A stretch of DNA of 64,000 bases from Delphinus delphis (lineage: Eukaryota > Chordata > Mammalia > Artiodactyla > Delphinidae), in NCBI RefSeq assembly GCF_949987515.2, contig NC_082694.2:11587958-11651957 (forward strand). The letters are read 5' to 3'. The notes under the pieces are model-generated. The model saw nothing but the letters and a program-made list of their open reading frames with translations. It was not told where the DNA came from and ran no database searches. Shown one piece after another: positions 12,144 through 24,013 of the stretch. The stretch's first letter is position 1; every line of letters starts with the position of its first letter. Both the position numbers and the translations under genes were made by a program.

Positions 12144-12534
12144 CATTTGTATATCTTCTTCTTTTTTTTAAAGATTTAATTTAATTTTTTATTTTTGGCT
12201 GCATTGGGTCTTCGTTGCTGTTCTCGGGATTTCTCTAGTTGTGGTGAGCAGGGGCTACTCTTCGTTGTGGTGCATGGGCTTCTCACTGTGGTGGTTCTCT
12301 TGTTGTGGAGCATGGGCTCTAGGCACGCGGACTTCAGTAGTTGTGGCTCGCGGGCTCAGTAGTTGTGGCTCGCAGGCTCTAGAGGGCAGGCTCAGTGGTT
12401 GTGGTGCACGGGCTTAGTTGCTCCACGGCATGTGGGATCTTCCCAGACCAGGGCTTGAACCCGTTTCCCCTGCATTGGCAGGCGGATTCTTAACCATTGC
12501 GCCACTAGGGAAGTCCCCATTTGTATATCTTCTT
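12144..12534 (-). mobile_element. Long CHR-type SINE with 17-bp TSD
   Basis: The long form (12161-12517) begins with a T/A-rich tail and TTTTTGGCTGCATTGGGTCTTCG and ends with GCGCCACTAGGGAAGTCCC. Perfect direct repeats CATTTGTATATCTTCTT lie at 12144-12160 and 12518-12534. It is inserted in the old L1M. Confidence 0.93.
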
Positions 12535-13954
12535 TGAAGAAATGTCTATTCAGTTCTTTACCCACTTAAAATATTGAGTTATTCGTCTTTTTTTTTTTTA
12601 GTTATTCATCTTTTACTAATGGGTTGCAAGAGTTCTTTATATACTCTGGCTACAATTCCCTTATCAGATATATGTTCTGAAAATATTTTCTCCCATTTTT
12701 TGAGTTGTCTTTCCACTTTATTGATAATGCCCTTTGAAGCACAAAAGTTTTTAATTTTGATGAAGTCCAGATACTCTTGTTTCTCCTTTGTTGCTTTTGC
12801 TTTTGGTATCATATCTAAGAAATCACTGACTAAAGCAAGGTCATGAAGATTTACTCCTATGCTTTCTTCTAAGAGTGTTATAGTTTTAGCTCCTAGATTT
12901 AGGTTTATGATTCATTTTCAGTTACTTTTTGTGTATAGTGTAAGAAAGGACTGCAATTTCATTCTTTTGCATGTGGAGATCCCATTGTCCCAGTACTGTT
13001 CGTTGAAAAAAAACCCTATTCTTTCACCATTGATTTGTCTTGGCACCTTATTGAAAAACCAATGGACCACAAATGTAAGAATTTATTTCTGGACTTTCAA
13101 TTTTTTCCATTGATCTATATGTCCATTCTATGTCAGTACCACACCTAATTACTGTAGCTATGTGGTAAGTATTCAAATTGGGAAGTGTGAGTCCTATAAC
13201 ATTACTATTCTTTTTTGAGATTGTTTTGGCTATTCTGGGTCCCTTCTATTTCCATGTGAATTTTAGGAAAATGTGTCAATTTCTGAAAAAAAGCTTGAAT
13301 TTTGATGGGCATTTAATTGAATGTGTATATCAATTTGGGGAATATTGCCATCTTAATGCTATTAAACCTTCCAAGTAATAAACGTGGTATGTCTTCCCAT
13401 TTGTTTATATCTTCAATTTCTTTTAACAGTATTTTACAGTTTTTAGCATACAAGTCTTAAGCTTATTTTGATAAATTTTTTCCTAAGTATTTTATTGATT
13501 TTGGTGCTATTATAAATGAAATTGTTCTCTTAATTTTATTTTTGGATTATTTATTGCTAGTGTATAGAAATATAATTAATTTTTGTATATTGATCTTGTA
13601 TTCAGCAACAATTTTTGAATATTGATCTTGTATCCTTGTATCATGCTAAACTTATTTATTAGTACTAACAGATTTTTAGTTGATTCCTTAGGATTTTCTA
13701 TATACAAAATCATGGCATCTTCAAATAGATATAGCTTTACTTCTTCCTTTCCAATCTAGATATTGATACCTAAAGGACAATTATAAAATGTTCCTCTTTA
13801 TATCTGATAACATTTTTAAAATCTATTTTCTGATATTAGTTTATCCACTCCAGCTCTTATGGTTGCTGTTTGCAGGATATATCTTTTTACCTCATTTTAC
13901 TTTGAACTTATTTGTATTTTTGAATCTAAAGTGTATCTCTTATAGAGAGAATAT

Positions 13955-14308
13955 TATTTTCTTTTAAATAAATTTATTTATTTATTTGGCTGCCTTGGGT
14001 TTTCGTTGCTGCATGTGGGCTTCCCTAGTTGCAGTGAGCGGGGGCTACTCTTCGTTGTGGCGCATGGGCTTCTCATTGTGGTGGCTTCTCTTATTGCGGA
14101 GCACGGGCTCTAGGTGCGTGGGCTTCAGCAGTTGTGGCATGCGGGCTTCAGTAGTTGTGGCTCGCAGGCTCTAGAGTGCAGGCTCAGTAGTGTGGCACAT
14201 GGGCTTAGTTGCTCCGCAGCACGTGGGTTCTTCCCGGACCGAGGCTCAAACGCGTGTCCCCTGCATTGGCAGGTGGATTCTTAACCACTGCATCACCAGG
14301 GAAGTCCT
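13955..14308 (-). mobile_element. Long CHR-type SINE
   Basis: It starts with the tail (TTTATTTATTTATTTGGCTGCCTTGGG) and ends with ACTGCATCACCAGGGAAGTCC. Flanks carry short similar words (AGAATATTATT near 13948 and AGAATATTGTT near 14312), which are probably a decayed target-site duplication. It is nested in the same L1M as the copy at 12161. Confidence 0.88.
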
Positions 14309-14405
14309 GAAAGAATATTGTTGAATCTTGTTTTTTAAATCTGGTATGGCAATCTCTGCCTATTTATTGGATATTTAATCCATTCAGATTTAATAAAATT
14401 TAATA

Positions 14406-15641
14406 AACATTAAGCTTGTTGCTAAAAGAATTATAGAGCTACCAGCAACTCTTAGCTGCTCACCATTAAGGTCTCCACCGTTTGTCAAAACACTCACAGG
14501 CACGATCTTCTGCATGCTTTGTTCCAAAAACAGCTGGTTTCCTACAGAAAGTTGCAGCGATCTCTGTTCATATGGCCTGCCTCTTCCTGAGAAGAGCCTG
14601 TGTAATATTCAGAGCTGGGGGTGAGACAATGACTTGCTTCCCCTGATGTGACACCCCTGAAAGCAGGACTCTGGACAGGGATGGTAGCTCCTGGTTCTCC
14701 TAGCTTATCCTTCCTGGCATGAGGCCTCCATCCTAGAAGCAAGCCGAGTCATGGATGCTCAGGATTCAGGATTCTTGACTTGTTGTGTCTGGAGTAGAGC
14801 TTCTGCCCTGTGAATGGGGACTGGATGGGGAAGGGAGCTGCAGTCCTCTAGGCTGTATCTGCCTTGAATAAAGCTTCTGTAATATGGAGCTGAGAGTGAA
14901 GGGGTGGAGGGAATGAGAGATGCCAGTGGCCTGCATGAAGCCGTAGCCCTAGACTGGGAGGTGGTGGGAGGGGGAGCCCCATCCTCTTGACTGCACTTGC
15001 CCAGAGTATAGCTCCCATCACACTGAGCTATTGGGAGGGGTGGGGGGAGGGAGATGAGGTTCAAATGATATTTAAGTTTAGATTTTTTTGAATAGATGTT
15101 TCTCCATTTGCTCAATGTCCTCAGGATAATTTCCTGAGACTTTAAGAGTTGTTTTAGAGATAATTTTCAGTGATTAAATGAAAAGCGTTTGGGTATCAGT
15201 ACCATTGTATGCAGGTCAGCAAAAGTAGTGGGGTCCAGCTGGGGATGAAAATTGGATTTCCCTTTTGAGCAAAGCTCAGAAGTGTGCTGTTATCTCAGGT
15301 TCAGTCCTGATAGAGGTGGTACGGGGACCCTGGTCTCCTGATCACTGGCAGGTTCTCTGGTCCAGTCTCCACTAGCCTCCCCAAGCCTCTTTGAAATGCA
15401 TTCACCCAGGCTGTCAGCTTGTGTTGCGTTCTTTGGTATCCCACGATTTGGGTAATTTTCCGTCTCCTAAGCTCGTACACAAAAACTCAAATGACCTTGT
15501 GGAAGTTTATTTCCAGGCAGTATCCCTACAAAGCAGATGAATTATTTTTGTCACAGGCGTAATAAACAGTTAATTTTGGAAATGTTTTCTGTAAAGCAAA
15601 CAACTGCCAGGTTAGTTTCTTTTTAATTTTCAATTATGTGC
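14406..15641. other. Intron; degenerate G-rich repeats at about 14770-15060
   Basis: Three loosely similar units (about 75-130 bp apart) each contain a GAGTAGAGCTTCTG / GAATAAAGCTTCTG / GAGTATAGCTCCCA word, followed by a GAGCTG..GGGGTGG-type purine run. They look like an old tandem array or the 5' part of an unidentified repeat. The rest is unique intron. Confidence 0.4.
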
Positions 15642-15741
15642 AAGGATACATCAGTACAAAGAAATGAGACAGGCTTGTCGCGACCCAGATGAAGGATACA
15701 TCAGTACAAAGAAATGAGACGGGCTTGTCACGACCCAGATG
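15642..15741. repeat. 50-bp tandem duplication
   Basis: Two adjacent 50-bp units, 15642-15691 and 15692-15741, start AAGGATACATCAGTACAAAG and end CGACCCAGATG. They differ at two positions (A/G and G/A). This is a local duplication rather than a dispersed repeat. Confidence 0.95.
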
Positions 15742-16569
15742 ATGGCATTGCCCTTTGGGAATGCCCAGGAGAGGATTAGAGCTAGATAACAGACTGGGCA
15801 GATAATTCTGGGCAAAGTGTGGCAGTGAAATCTGCGTAGTGAAGGACGAATGTCCGAAAATGAAGCCCTGGGAAACTGGCAGATGTGATAGGTCCCACGC
15901 AGGTCCATTTGTGACTGAGAAGAGCAAACCGATGGTGAGCTCTCTGGACAACTCCAGCTGAGAGAACTTTGCATTGCTGTGTTCTAGGCCTTGATGACAG
16001 ATGTGGGCATCCAACACCTGACATCCAGATGCTGGATGTAAATGAGGCCCAGAAACTGGGTAGATAGAAACCCTTAGATGGAGGATGAAGTGGTTAGTTT
16101 TTTCTGGGAGGGGTAGTTATGACAATATAGACCCACTCAAAGAGATTTTTTTCCCTTAAATAAATATTCCTTGAAGGCACATATGCCAACAGAATAGCAA
16201 AGTTTGCTTTTACTTATTATTTCAGTTTTAGAATCAAAGATGAAAAAGGATGCCTGGAAAAAGCTGTGTTTAGGGAGGCTCAGGACTTGCATTAATTTCC
16301 TGGCAGATTAGAGAATAAAGTGGGAGAGAGGTTAAACCAAGGACTTGTCTGCCAAGTCAATTGGAAGAAGGAAGATCAAGGGAATTATCTGAAACCAGGG
16401 AATGGCTATTTTAAGCAGATAGGAACAAGAGTCTGTTCACCTTCATCGGTCCTTCTCCGGTCAGCCTAGTGGCACTTGCTGTAGTTAACTATGTTGGTAT
16501 ATTTATTTCATATCCCACTGGGGTAGACCTACATCTCTCACCTCTCCTTATCTCTAAAGTTAAAACAAA
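15742..16569. other. Intron, no recognised element
   Basis: Unique intron following the tandem duplication. Minus-strand frames at 15634-16024 overlap one another in all three frames and show no recognisable protein. Confidence 0.4.
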
Positions 16570-17205
16570 CCACAGAATTACATAGATGAAGGAAAAAAGC
16601 GACATGTCCGTTTGTATAGTTTTAAAAACATTCCTCATAGGGAAAAAAGTCCCAAAGCAAAAGCGTTAAACTGATTATCCAAAAAATTTTAAATGTACAT
16701 ATTTCAAATGACACAGTAGAGAAATATCTAAGCAAGTATGACTAACAATGGTTCATTTTCCATAATACATAAAAAGCCTCTATAAATAAATAAGAAAAAT
16801 AGTAACATCACAGTATATAAATAAATGAGCATATGATATGAGACAATTTTAAGAAGACTTATCCATGGCTTATAAACATGTAAACAAACTAACTAACTTA
16901 TTACTAATCAAAGAAAGATGAGTTAAAGTGAGATAACTTTTCACTTTATTAAATTAGCAAAGACTTTTGAAAGGATAATACTCAGATCTGGTAGAAATGC
17001 ATTAGGAAGAGCAAACGTATATACTAGGAGAAGGAATAAAATTGATATACTCTTTCTGGAAAGTGAGTTGGTGATGTGTATCAAGGGCTTTAAAAAAAGG
17101 TTTACATGTTTTTCATCCAGTATTATTTTCTCTAGAAATTTACCCTAAGGAAATACTCATTAAAATTGTGACTTCTAGAATATTTAATGACATCGAAATT
17201 GCATA
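16570..17205 (+). repeat. Old L1ME-type 3' region fragment
   Basis: The A-rich strand carries an old L1 3' landmark series: TACTCTTTCTGGAAAGTGAGTTGG, GTGTATCAAGGGCTTTAAAAA, TTTCTCTAGAAATTTACCCTAAGGAAATA. It is non-coding and strongly diverged. Confidence 0.55.
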
Positions 17206-17689
17206 CAATGAAATTAGGTAAACAGAAAAGCAGGATATAGAACTCTCCTCCATATGTTACTGATCGAATATATCCATGTATGTTGGAGATATTCATTATC
17301 CCTTGATTGTCACAAGCATACTTGTTCATTTTATTTTTTCTGACATTGAAGTGTCTGTAGCTGGCACACATGTACCATGTAATCTTCCTTATTCGTGATA
17401 GATTATCATTAAATTGGTGGTACATATTTAAGAACTTTTTTAAAGCGTGGAACTATGACATAGAGTAATTATATATTAACGTTTATGCATGATTTTCTCT
17501 CTTTCTCCTTATCTCTATGTTTGTGGAAGCTAAATAAATCTAATATTATCAATCAGTTATCGCACTTCTGCCAGATGAACTTACTTAAAATTCAAATCGA
17601 AATATGTCATGTACTTCTGGGAAGCTGGAGTAGATGTACTTTTCCTTATTCCTTCCACTTAGAACAACTATAAAGTCTAAACATTACAT
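17206..17689. other. Intron, no recognised element
   Basis: AT-rich unique intron with no feature called. Confidence 0.4.
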
Positions 17690-19513
17690 ATAAAGCGGAC
17701 ATAAAATGACTCTGAAAGGTGGAGACAAGAAAGCAGACCAGCTAGGACCACCAGACCCAAGGGGTGGCACGGTGGGGAGTTCCCTTGTTTTCTTTTTGAG
17801 TCATATGTTCTAGGCTGGGTACTGGTGAAGCTGACAACCCAGAAACACCAGTAAGAAGGCAAAAAAAGAAGTCTGCTTTGTTTAGCCAAAGGACTAGGAA
17901 AAGACACTCAGCAAGACAGAAAACTTTTAGGCAGTACTGCTCTACTTCAGTCAAACACCACAGAAGGAGCTGTGTTCCCTCTTACCCATGCCAACAGAGG
18001 CCAGGTGGGAAGCCTGGACTTCTGCTCTGCCCACGCTATAACAAGCTGCACCAACTCTGCCACCACAGTGGTGTCAGAGAAGGCCAACCAGGGAGCTGGG
18101 ACTTTCATCCATGCCAGAAGGAAATTCACACCACCCCCTGGGGTGTCAGTAGAGACCAGGTGGGGAGCCTGGACACCCACCTGTACCCAGTACCTCCTCC
18201 CACCTCCTGCTGTAGTGGTGTCAGAGGAGGCCCAGTGGAAAGTCAGAACTTCCACTGCCATTCGACAATGATGATGCTGCATCCGCCACCATGTCAGTGG
18301 AGGCTACATGGGGAGCAGAATTCTCACCCCTACCCAGCAAGAGGAGGAACTCATGCCCATCACTGGGGTGTCAACACAGAACAAGTAGGGAACCTGGACT
18401 TCTCCCTCCACCTGTCAGTAATGACTCCTTTCATGTCAGAGAAATACAGAGGATTTAAATAAGATCCAGAGTCTCACAACATAACATGAAAATGTACCTG
18501 TTTCAGTAAAACATCACTTGTCATACCAAGAATCAGGAAGATTTCAAACTGAATGAGAAAACGTAGTCAATAGATACCAACACTGAAAGGACAGAGATGT
18601 TAGAATAACTTGAAAAATAGTTTAAAGCAACCCTCATAAAAAAATGCTTCAAAGAGCAATTACAGACACACTTGAAACATGAAAAAATAGAAAGTCTTGG
18701 CAAAGGATAGAAAGTCTAGGCAAAGAAATGAAAGATATAAAGGAAAGCCAAATGGACTTTTAGAACAGAAAAATACAATAACCTAAATAAAAAACTCAGT
18801 GGATGGTGTCAGCATCAGAATGGAGGGGAAAGAAAAAAGAATCAGTGAACTAGAAGAATAAAAAAGATAGAGAATATCAATAAAACAAAGAGCTGGTTCT
18901 TTGAAAAGATCAATAAAATTGACAGACATCTAGCAACATTGTCAAAGAAAAAACAAATTACTAATATCAGGAATGAAGCAAGGGATATTACTACAGACGC
19001 TGAAAACATCAAAAGGGTAATAAAAGAATACTAGGAACAACTCTGTAAACAGAAATCTGAAAACTTAGATGAAACGGGCCAATGCTTTCTAAAACAAATA
19101 CTATAATTCAGCCCATATGTACGACAATTTGAATAACTCTATAACTATTAAGGAAATTGAATTAATTTAAAACCCCCTAAAAAAATCTTCAGGCCAAATG
19201 GTGTCATTGGAGAATTCTGCCAAACATTTAAAGAATTAACAATAATTATATACAGCTCTTCTACAAAATAGAAGAGGATGGAACACTTCCCAAATTCATT
19301 TTATGAAGCTAGGAGCATCCTGATTGCAAAGCCAAATAAAGACAATATAATAAAAGGAAATTACAGAACAATATTCCTCATAAAAGTAGACACAAAAATC
19401 CTTAGCAAAATATTAGGAAATAGAATTTAGCAATGTAAAAAGAATTATGCACCATGACCAAGTGGGGTTTATTCCAGGATGCAATGCTGGTTTAATATTC
19501 AAAAATCAATGTA

Positions 19514-19812
19514 GGGCTTCCCTGGTGTTGCAGTGGTTAAGAATCCTCTTGCCAATGCAGGGGACACAGGTTCGAGCCCTGTTCCGGGAAGATCCCACAT
19601 GCTGCAGAGCAACTAAGCCCGTAAGCCACAACTACTGAGCCCACGTGCCACAACTCCTGAAGCCCGCACGCCTAGACCCGGTGCTCCACAACCAAGAAGG
19701 CACGGCAGTGAGAAGCCTGCACACCTCATTGAAGAGTAGCCCCGGCTCGCCGCAACTAGGGAAAGCCTGCGTGCAGCAACGAAGACCCAACACAGCCAAA
19801 AAAAAAAAAAAA
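19514..19812 (+). mobile_element. Long CHR-type SINE
   Basis: GGGCTTCCCTGGTGTTGCAGTGG to CCAACACAGCC plus about 15 A. It interrupts the L1M ORF2 exactly between AAAAATCAATGTA and the continuation ATAATCCACCATATTAA. A clean target-site duplication is not visible, so it is probably decayed. Confidence 0.9.
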
Positions 19813-19982
19813 GCCCATATAATCCACCATATTAATAGGCTAAAGAAGAATTACATAATCCTAATCAATTGGTGCAGAAAAAGCATTTTAAAGATTCAAC
19901 ATACATTCTTGGTAAAAACTCCCATTTAAATAGGAATAATGAGAAATGTGCTCAGCCTGTTAAGGAGCATCTACAAAATACG

Positions 19983-20452
19983 TACCGGCATGCCTTGTTT
20001 TATTGTGCTTTGCTTCAGTGCCCTTTGCAGATGTTGTAGTTTTTTTACAAATCGAATGTTTGTGTCAACCCTGTGTTAAGCAAGTCTACGGGCACCATTT
20101 CCCCAACAGTATTTGCTCACTTCGTGTCTCTGTGTCACATTTTGGCACTTCTCACAATATTTCAAGCGTTTTCATTATTATTATATTTGTGATAGTGATC
20201 TGTGATTGGTGACCTTTGATGTTACTACTACGACTCACTGAAGGTGCTGATGGTGGTTGGCATTTTTTAGCAATAAAGTTTGTTTAAATTAAGGTATATA
20301 CATTTTTAAAGACATAATACTATTGCACATAATAGACTACAGCGTAGTGTAAATTTAACTTTTATATACACTGGGAAACCAAAAAATTCACGTGATTTGC
20401 TTTATTTCAGTGGTCTAGATCTGCACCCACAAAATCCCAAGGTGTGCCTGTA
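19983..20452 (+). mobile_element. Tigger1-like mariner MITE with TA duplication
   Basis: A 466-bp element (19985-20450) between TA dinucleotides. The left end is CCGGCATGCCTTGTTTTATTGTGC and the right end is AAAATCCCAAGGTGTGCCTG, which are inverted-repeat ends of the Tigger (pogo/Tc1-mariner) type. The inside contains the family landmarks TGTTTGTGTCAACCCTGTGTTAAGCAAG and TTCGTGTCTCTGTGTCACATTTTGG. No transposase frame is present, so it is a nonautonomous internal-deletion copy. It splits the L1M ORF2. Confidence 0.9.
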
Positions 20453-20965
20453 CGGTCAACATTATACTTAATGGAGAAAGACAATGCTTTCCCCCTAAGA
20501 CTGAGAAGGCAAGGATATCTGCTCTTACCACTGTTGTTCAGCATAGTGATCAAAGTTGTAGCTAGTACAGTAAAGAAAGGGAAAAGCATATAGATTGGTA
20601 AGAAAGTAATAAAAGTGTTTTCTATATTCAGATGACTTGAATGTTTATATAGAAAATCCCCAAATATTTACAAAAGTCCTAGAACTAAGAACTGAGTTTC
20701 AGCATGGTCACCAGATACAAAATAAACACGCAGAAAGCAATTGTATTTTTATATACAATGAACACAAGGATACCAGAATTTAAAATATAAAATAATAACA
20801 TTTACAACTGCTCATAAAAATTGAAATACTTAGGTGCAAATTTAACACTTATATGCTGAAAACTGCAAAACACTGATGAAAGAAACCAAAGATCTAAATA
20901 AATGGAAAGACCTACCGTGTTTATGGATTGAAAGACTCTGACGTTGTAGGCACCCTTACTTCTAA

Positions 20966-21897
20966 GGCTATGGATTGAGAGGGAAAGTGGATGCAGCAGC
21001 CAGCCCTTGAGCTACTCAGGCATGTCCCACTGCCAAGAGCAGTCTAAAGCCAGCCTAAAGCATTAAGAAATGGATGCCAGCCCTAAAGAGAACTTCATTA
21101 CTTGGCTTTCATTCCCAGATGCTCAACCTCAGTGAAGGAGAACCCTGGAGAGTGTTGGGGCCTCAGTGTAGGTCTCCTTTCTCTCACTGTGGTCAGGCTT
21201 GTGTCTCCAGGATGATAGTAGGCTCTGGCTGGCTCTTTGGGCAGGCAGGATGCACATGGACCCTACACCAACCATAGTACGGAGGGGAAAGAGGAGAGAA
21301 GGGCTGGCTTCCAAAGGGGTCAGCCCTCTTGCTTCCACACGCTAATGACCAAAGTGCTGGGGGCTTCTGCAATACTTCTGCAGTGGTGCTGTTGATAGAA
21401 GATCTCTCTCTCTGTATAGATGATTTTTAAAAGTATGAAAATAATTCAACAGTGAAATCATTAGGCCACCCCAGGGAGTTTCAGCTGCAATTTATAGCTC
21501 CATGTCTCCCGCCGTTGTAATTTTGTTTTGCATTCATTAGGATGTGAGTTTTTTAAAAGAAAAATCTCAAGGAATCACAGTTCTGACGACTAACATTAAC
21601 CACCGTGTCACTCACAGATATTACTAAGGCTATAATTCTGAAAAGTAAATTAATCTCCCTTGTGTGGGAGCCATCTGAATAACATTCAGGTTCCTCTCTA
21701 GGGTAGGCTGATGGACTCTGGAAAGAATCTTCTGCTTCTATGGCAACATGATATGAAGGAAGGCTCTGCCTGCACCACCTTCCCTGCCTTTATTTTGTCC
21801 ACCTTGTCCCTCCCTGGAATTGGGGAAGAAGAAAACTGGCTGGTGTTCTTGGGTACATAGAAAGGCAGGTGCTTTTCGAAAGCTTCATGTGCTTTCC

Positions 21898-21936
<39 letters not shown>

Positions 21937-22159
21937 TTTTTCTAACATATTAGTTGCCAGCTTGTTTTCTTTTCTGTCAGCAATTTCATTATCTTTAATG
22001 TTGAGTGGAAGAGACTTTCCTCTTCACCCTGAAAATCTTTTCACAACAGCTTTAGCGATGCAGAATAGATTAGTGCTTTGTCTGGGTGAAAGAAAGTGTT
22101 TCTTTTGGGAAATTTTTAAATGGCTTTCCTAGATCAAGGATGGATAGAATAGAGGGTGA
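20966..22159. other. Intron, no recognised element apart from (AC)18
   Basis: Unique intron. A dinucleotide microsatellite at 21899-21934 is listed separately. Confidence 0.4.
21899..21934. repeat. (AC)18 microsatellite
   Basis: Uninterrupted AC dinucleotide run of 36 bases between TTTCCA and TTTTTTCTAAC. It is probably length-polymorphic. Confidence 0.98.
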
Positions 22160-22418
22160 TCCTAGGAACTTGGGGTAACAGTAATGACTGTGGTGATGAC
22201 ACCTGCCATGCCTTGAACACCTACTGTGTGTCAGGCGTGGGCAGTGTCTCCCTTCGTCCCCTCTGTCTTCGTCAGCCCCGATTTAGGACTGAGGCACTCG
22301 AGGCTCAGTGAGTTTGTGTAACTTGCCCAGGAGAAAACGACAGGGGTCAGAGTCTGTATGCAAGCCAGGTTTGTCTGATCCAAAGCCTGGGATTTAACCA
22401 CTTTGTCCTGCCTCCCCT
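22160..22418 (-). repeat. MIR SINE remnant
   Basis: Reverse MIR: CCTTGAACACCTACTGTGTGTCAGGCGTGGGCAGTG, then GGACTGAGGCACTCGAGGCTCAGTGAGTTTGTGTAACTTGCCCAGGA, then GGATTTAACCACTTTGTCCTGCCTCC. It is nearly full length for the family. Confidence 0.85.
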
Positions 22419-23879
22419 CCTGTGATGCCTGGGATGGAGTGATGTTGACTTGGCCCCAGGATGGCCTTCTGGGGGCAGCAGGAAGCTCCAGAAGAGGATA
22501 AGAACAAACAGCGGAGAGGTAGCCAGGTTCTCTGTGTTTTATTGTGAAGGCGTTTGAGCCACAGTGTGTCAGGTCGGACCCCTCTTGCTGGTGTAACTGA
22601 ACCCTCAGAGAAGAAGCTGGAGTTGGTCGACCTTCAGATCCAAGGTGACCCAGGACTGGCTCTCTACTGGTCCTTCACATGAGGTCGGCGTCCCTGTGGT
22701 TACAGCCCAGGGTTATGATGTTGGCCAGAAGTGGCCCACACAATAGAAATATGGAGACAGGGTCATAGGGATACTCTGCCTCCTGTTGTCTCTTTATCTG
22801 AAGGACTTCTGGAGTCTCTACTGGGGTCATCCATCCACTGATGGGAGGAAGTGGCCTGATCCCAACCTCTTACGGTTCTGTAGCCTGCTCCCCTTGGCAC
22901 TGCTCTCCCAGTGCTAGTGGGTGGGGTAGACAGTCTTTGCAGCCTAGGGTAGCAGAATGTCAGTCCCCACCAGGCCGTGACTGGTCACGATTTTAGACCC
23001 ATGAGTTTCCTGTTGGAGAAGGGCCTTTATGTTCCTGGTTTTGATTTGGTGTGACCTTTGAGAATGGGAAAAAAGTAACAGCAAAGGCTGTTTGTCTCTG
23101 CACTCTATGGCCAAGAAAACACGGGCTCTAGTGTCTGTGTTTGTGTGTTTGGGGTGGCGGTCCCTGCTCTTTCTATATACCTTTGGACACTGATACCAAA
23201 GCACCCTCATTTTTTCTGTATCTGAAATATTCTCATGTTTAAAAATTGTCATTTTCACTGACCCCATCACAACCATTGAGGTTCATCTGTTCTTTTCTGT
23301 GGTTGGATTGAAAGACTGCTAAGGGGTGGGAGAAAAAACGGGGTCTGGAAGGTGCAAAAGGTAATTGTTGGGATCTCTGCAGGATTGGAAGGGCACTTTG
23401 AGAACTCTTCCTTGGGACCATGTTGCATATTTAATCACAACCAAGGCTACTATTAAAGCACCACTTATCTATAGACTACATACATACACTTCTCCCATCT
23501 CTCCTACAGATGGACTGAAAATTGCCCATTTGGGGAATGACACCTAAAACATGGTGGAGGTCACATGTGGAACCTGATGTTTAAGGCAGGATTGCTTTGT
23601 CAGAGCCCCAGGGCAAACTAGTAAATGTTCAACTTAAAAAAAAAAAAAAGTAGCTAAATTTGTGTGCAGCCCAGCCCCTTCTGTGATCCCAAACTTGACC
23701 CCAGCTTGGGTTGGTTGGGACTGGGTTTGGTGAGGCTTGGGGCTGGGAGTCATGTGTCTATTCTACGCGTTACCGGATAATAAGTTGCCAGGTTTTTACA
23801 TCCTGGCCGGCCAGCTGAGCCCAATCTGCTGGGTCCAACCCGTGCCATTAAAATATACTGCTTTGGGAACTCTTCTCAA
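22419..23879. other. Intron, no recognised element
   Basis: Unique intron with an A run at about 23636-23649 that has no recognisable SINE body beside it. No exon is seen. Confidence 0.4.
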
Positions 23880-24013
23880 TACCCTGTAATGACCTATATG
23901 GGAAGAGAATCTAAAAAAGAGTGGATATATGTATATGTGTAACTGATACACTTGCCGTACAGCAGAAACTAACGCAACACTGTAAGTCAACTCTAATAAA
24001 AATTTAAAAAAAT
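23880..24013 (+). mobile_element. L1 3' tip, severely 5'-truncated
   Basis: ATATATGTATATGTGTAACTGATAC, CAGCAGAAACTAACGCAACACTGTAAGTCAACTCTAATAAAAATTTAAAAAAA is the final ~110 bp of an L1 3'UTR of the same lineage as 42963-43080 (reverse). Confidence 0.8.

Larger units (their letters stand above)
11290..14405 (-). repeat. Old L1M LINE, interrupted by two SINEs
   Basis: Reverse-oriented L1 with its 3'UTR at the left: AAATACCATAAATTTGCCCATTCAAAG, then TTTATCCATTCATCAATTGATGGACATTGGGTTGCTTTC, and ORF2 sequence through 14400. Reverse-strand translation around 11723-11968 and 12606-12812 gives broken ORF2 C-terminal text (for example LTLDPAFPLLG-like and FCASKGIINKVERQLKKWEKIF). Frames are broken everywhere. 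Long SINEs are nested at 12161-12517 and about 13955-14308. Confidence 0.85.
17690..20965 (+). repeat. Old L1M LINE with nested SINE and Tigger
   Basis: 17690-18470 looks like an L1M 5'UTR with degenerate ~75-bp repeats (GTGTCAG.GGAGGCCA..GGGGAGCCTGGACTT and variants). 18480-18860 is A-rich ORF1 remnant. 18860-19513 reads as decayed ORF2 (AAGAGCTGGTTCTTTGAAAAGATCAA; CCAAGTGGGGTTTATTCCAGGATGCAATGCTGG). It resumes at 19813-19982 and 20453-20965 (CTTTCCCCCTAAGACTGAGAAGGCAAGGATATCTGC). No intact frame survives. Confidence 0.8.

Noticed and set aside
15634..16024. Three overlapping minus-strand frames as possible small gene
   Set aside because: Open in all three phases, and they include the tandem duplication. 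No conserved signature.
17878..18462. 194-codon frame with repeated NLDF/SLDTH-like peptides
   Set aside because: Encoded by degenerate tandem repeats of an old L1 5'UTR. There is no start context or protein family.
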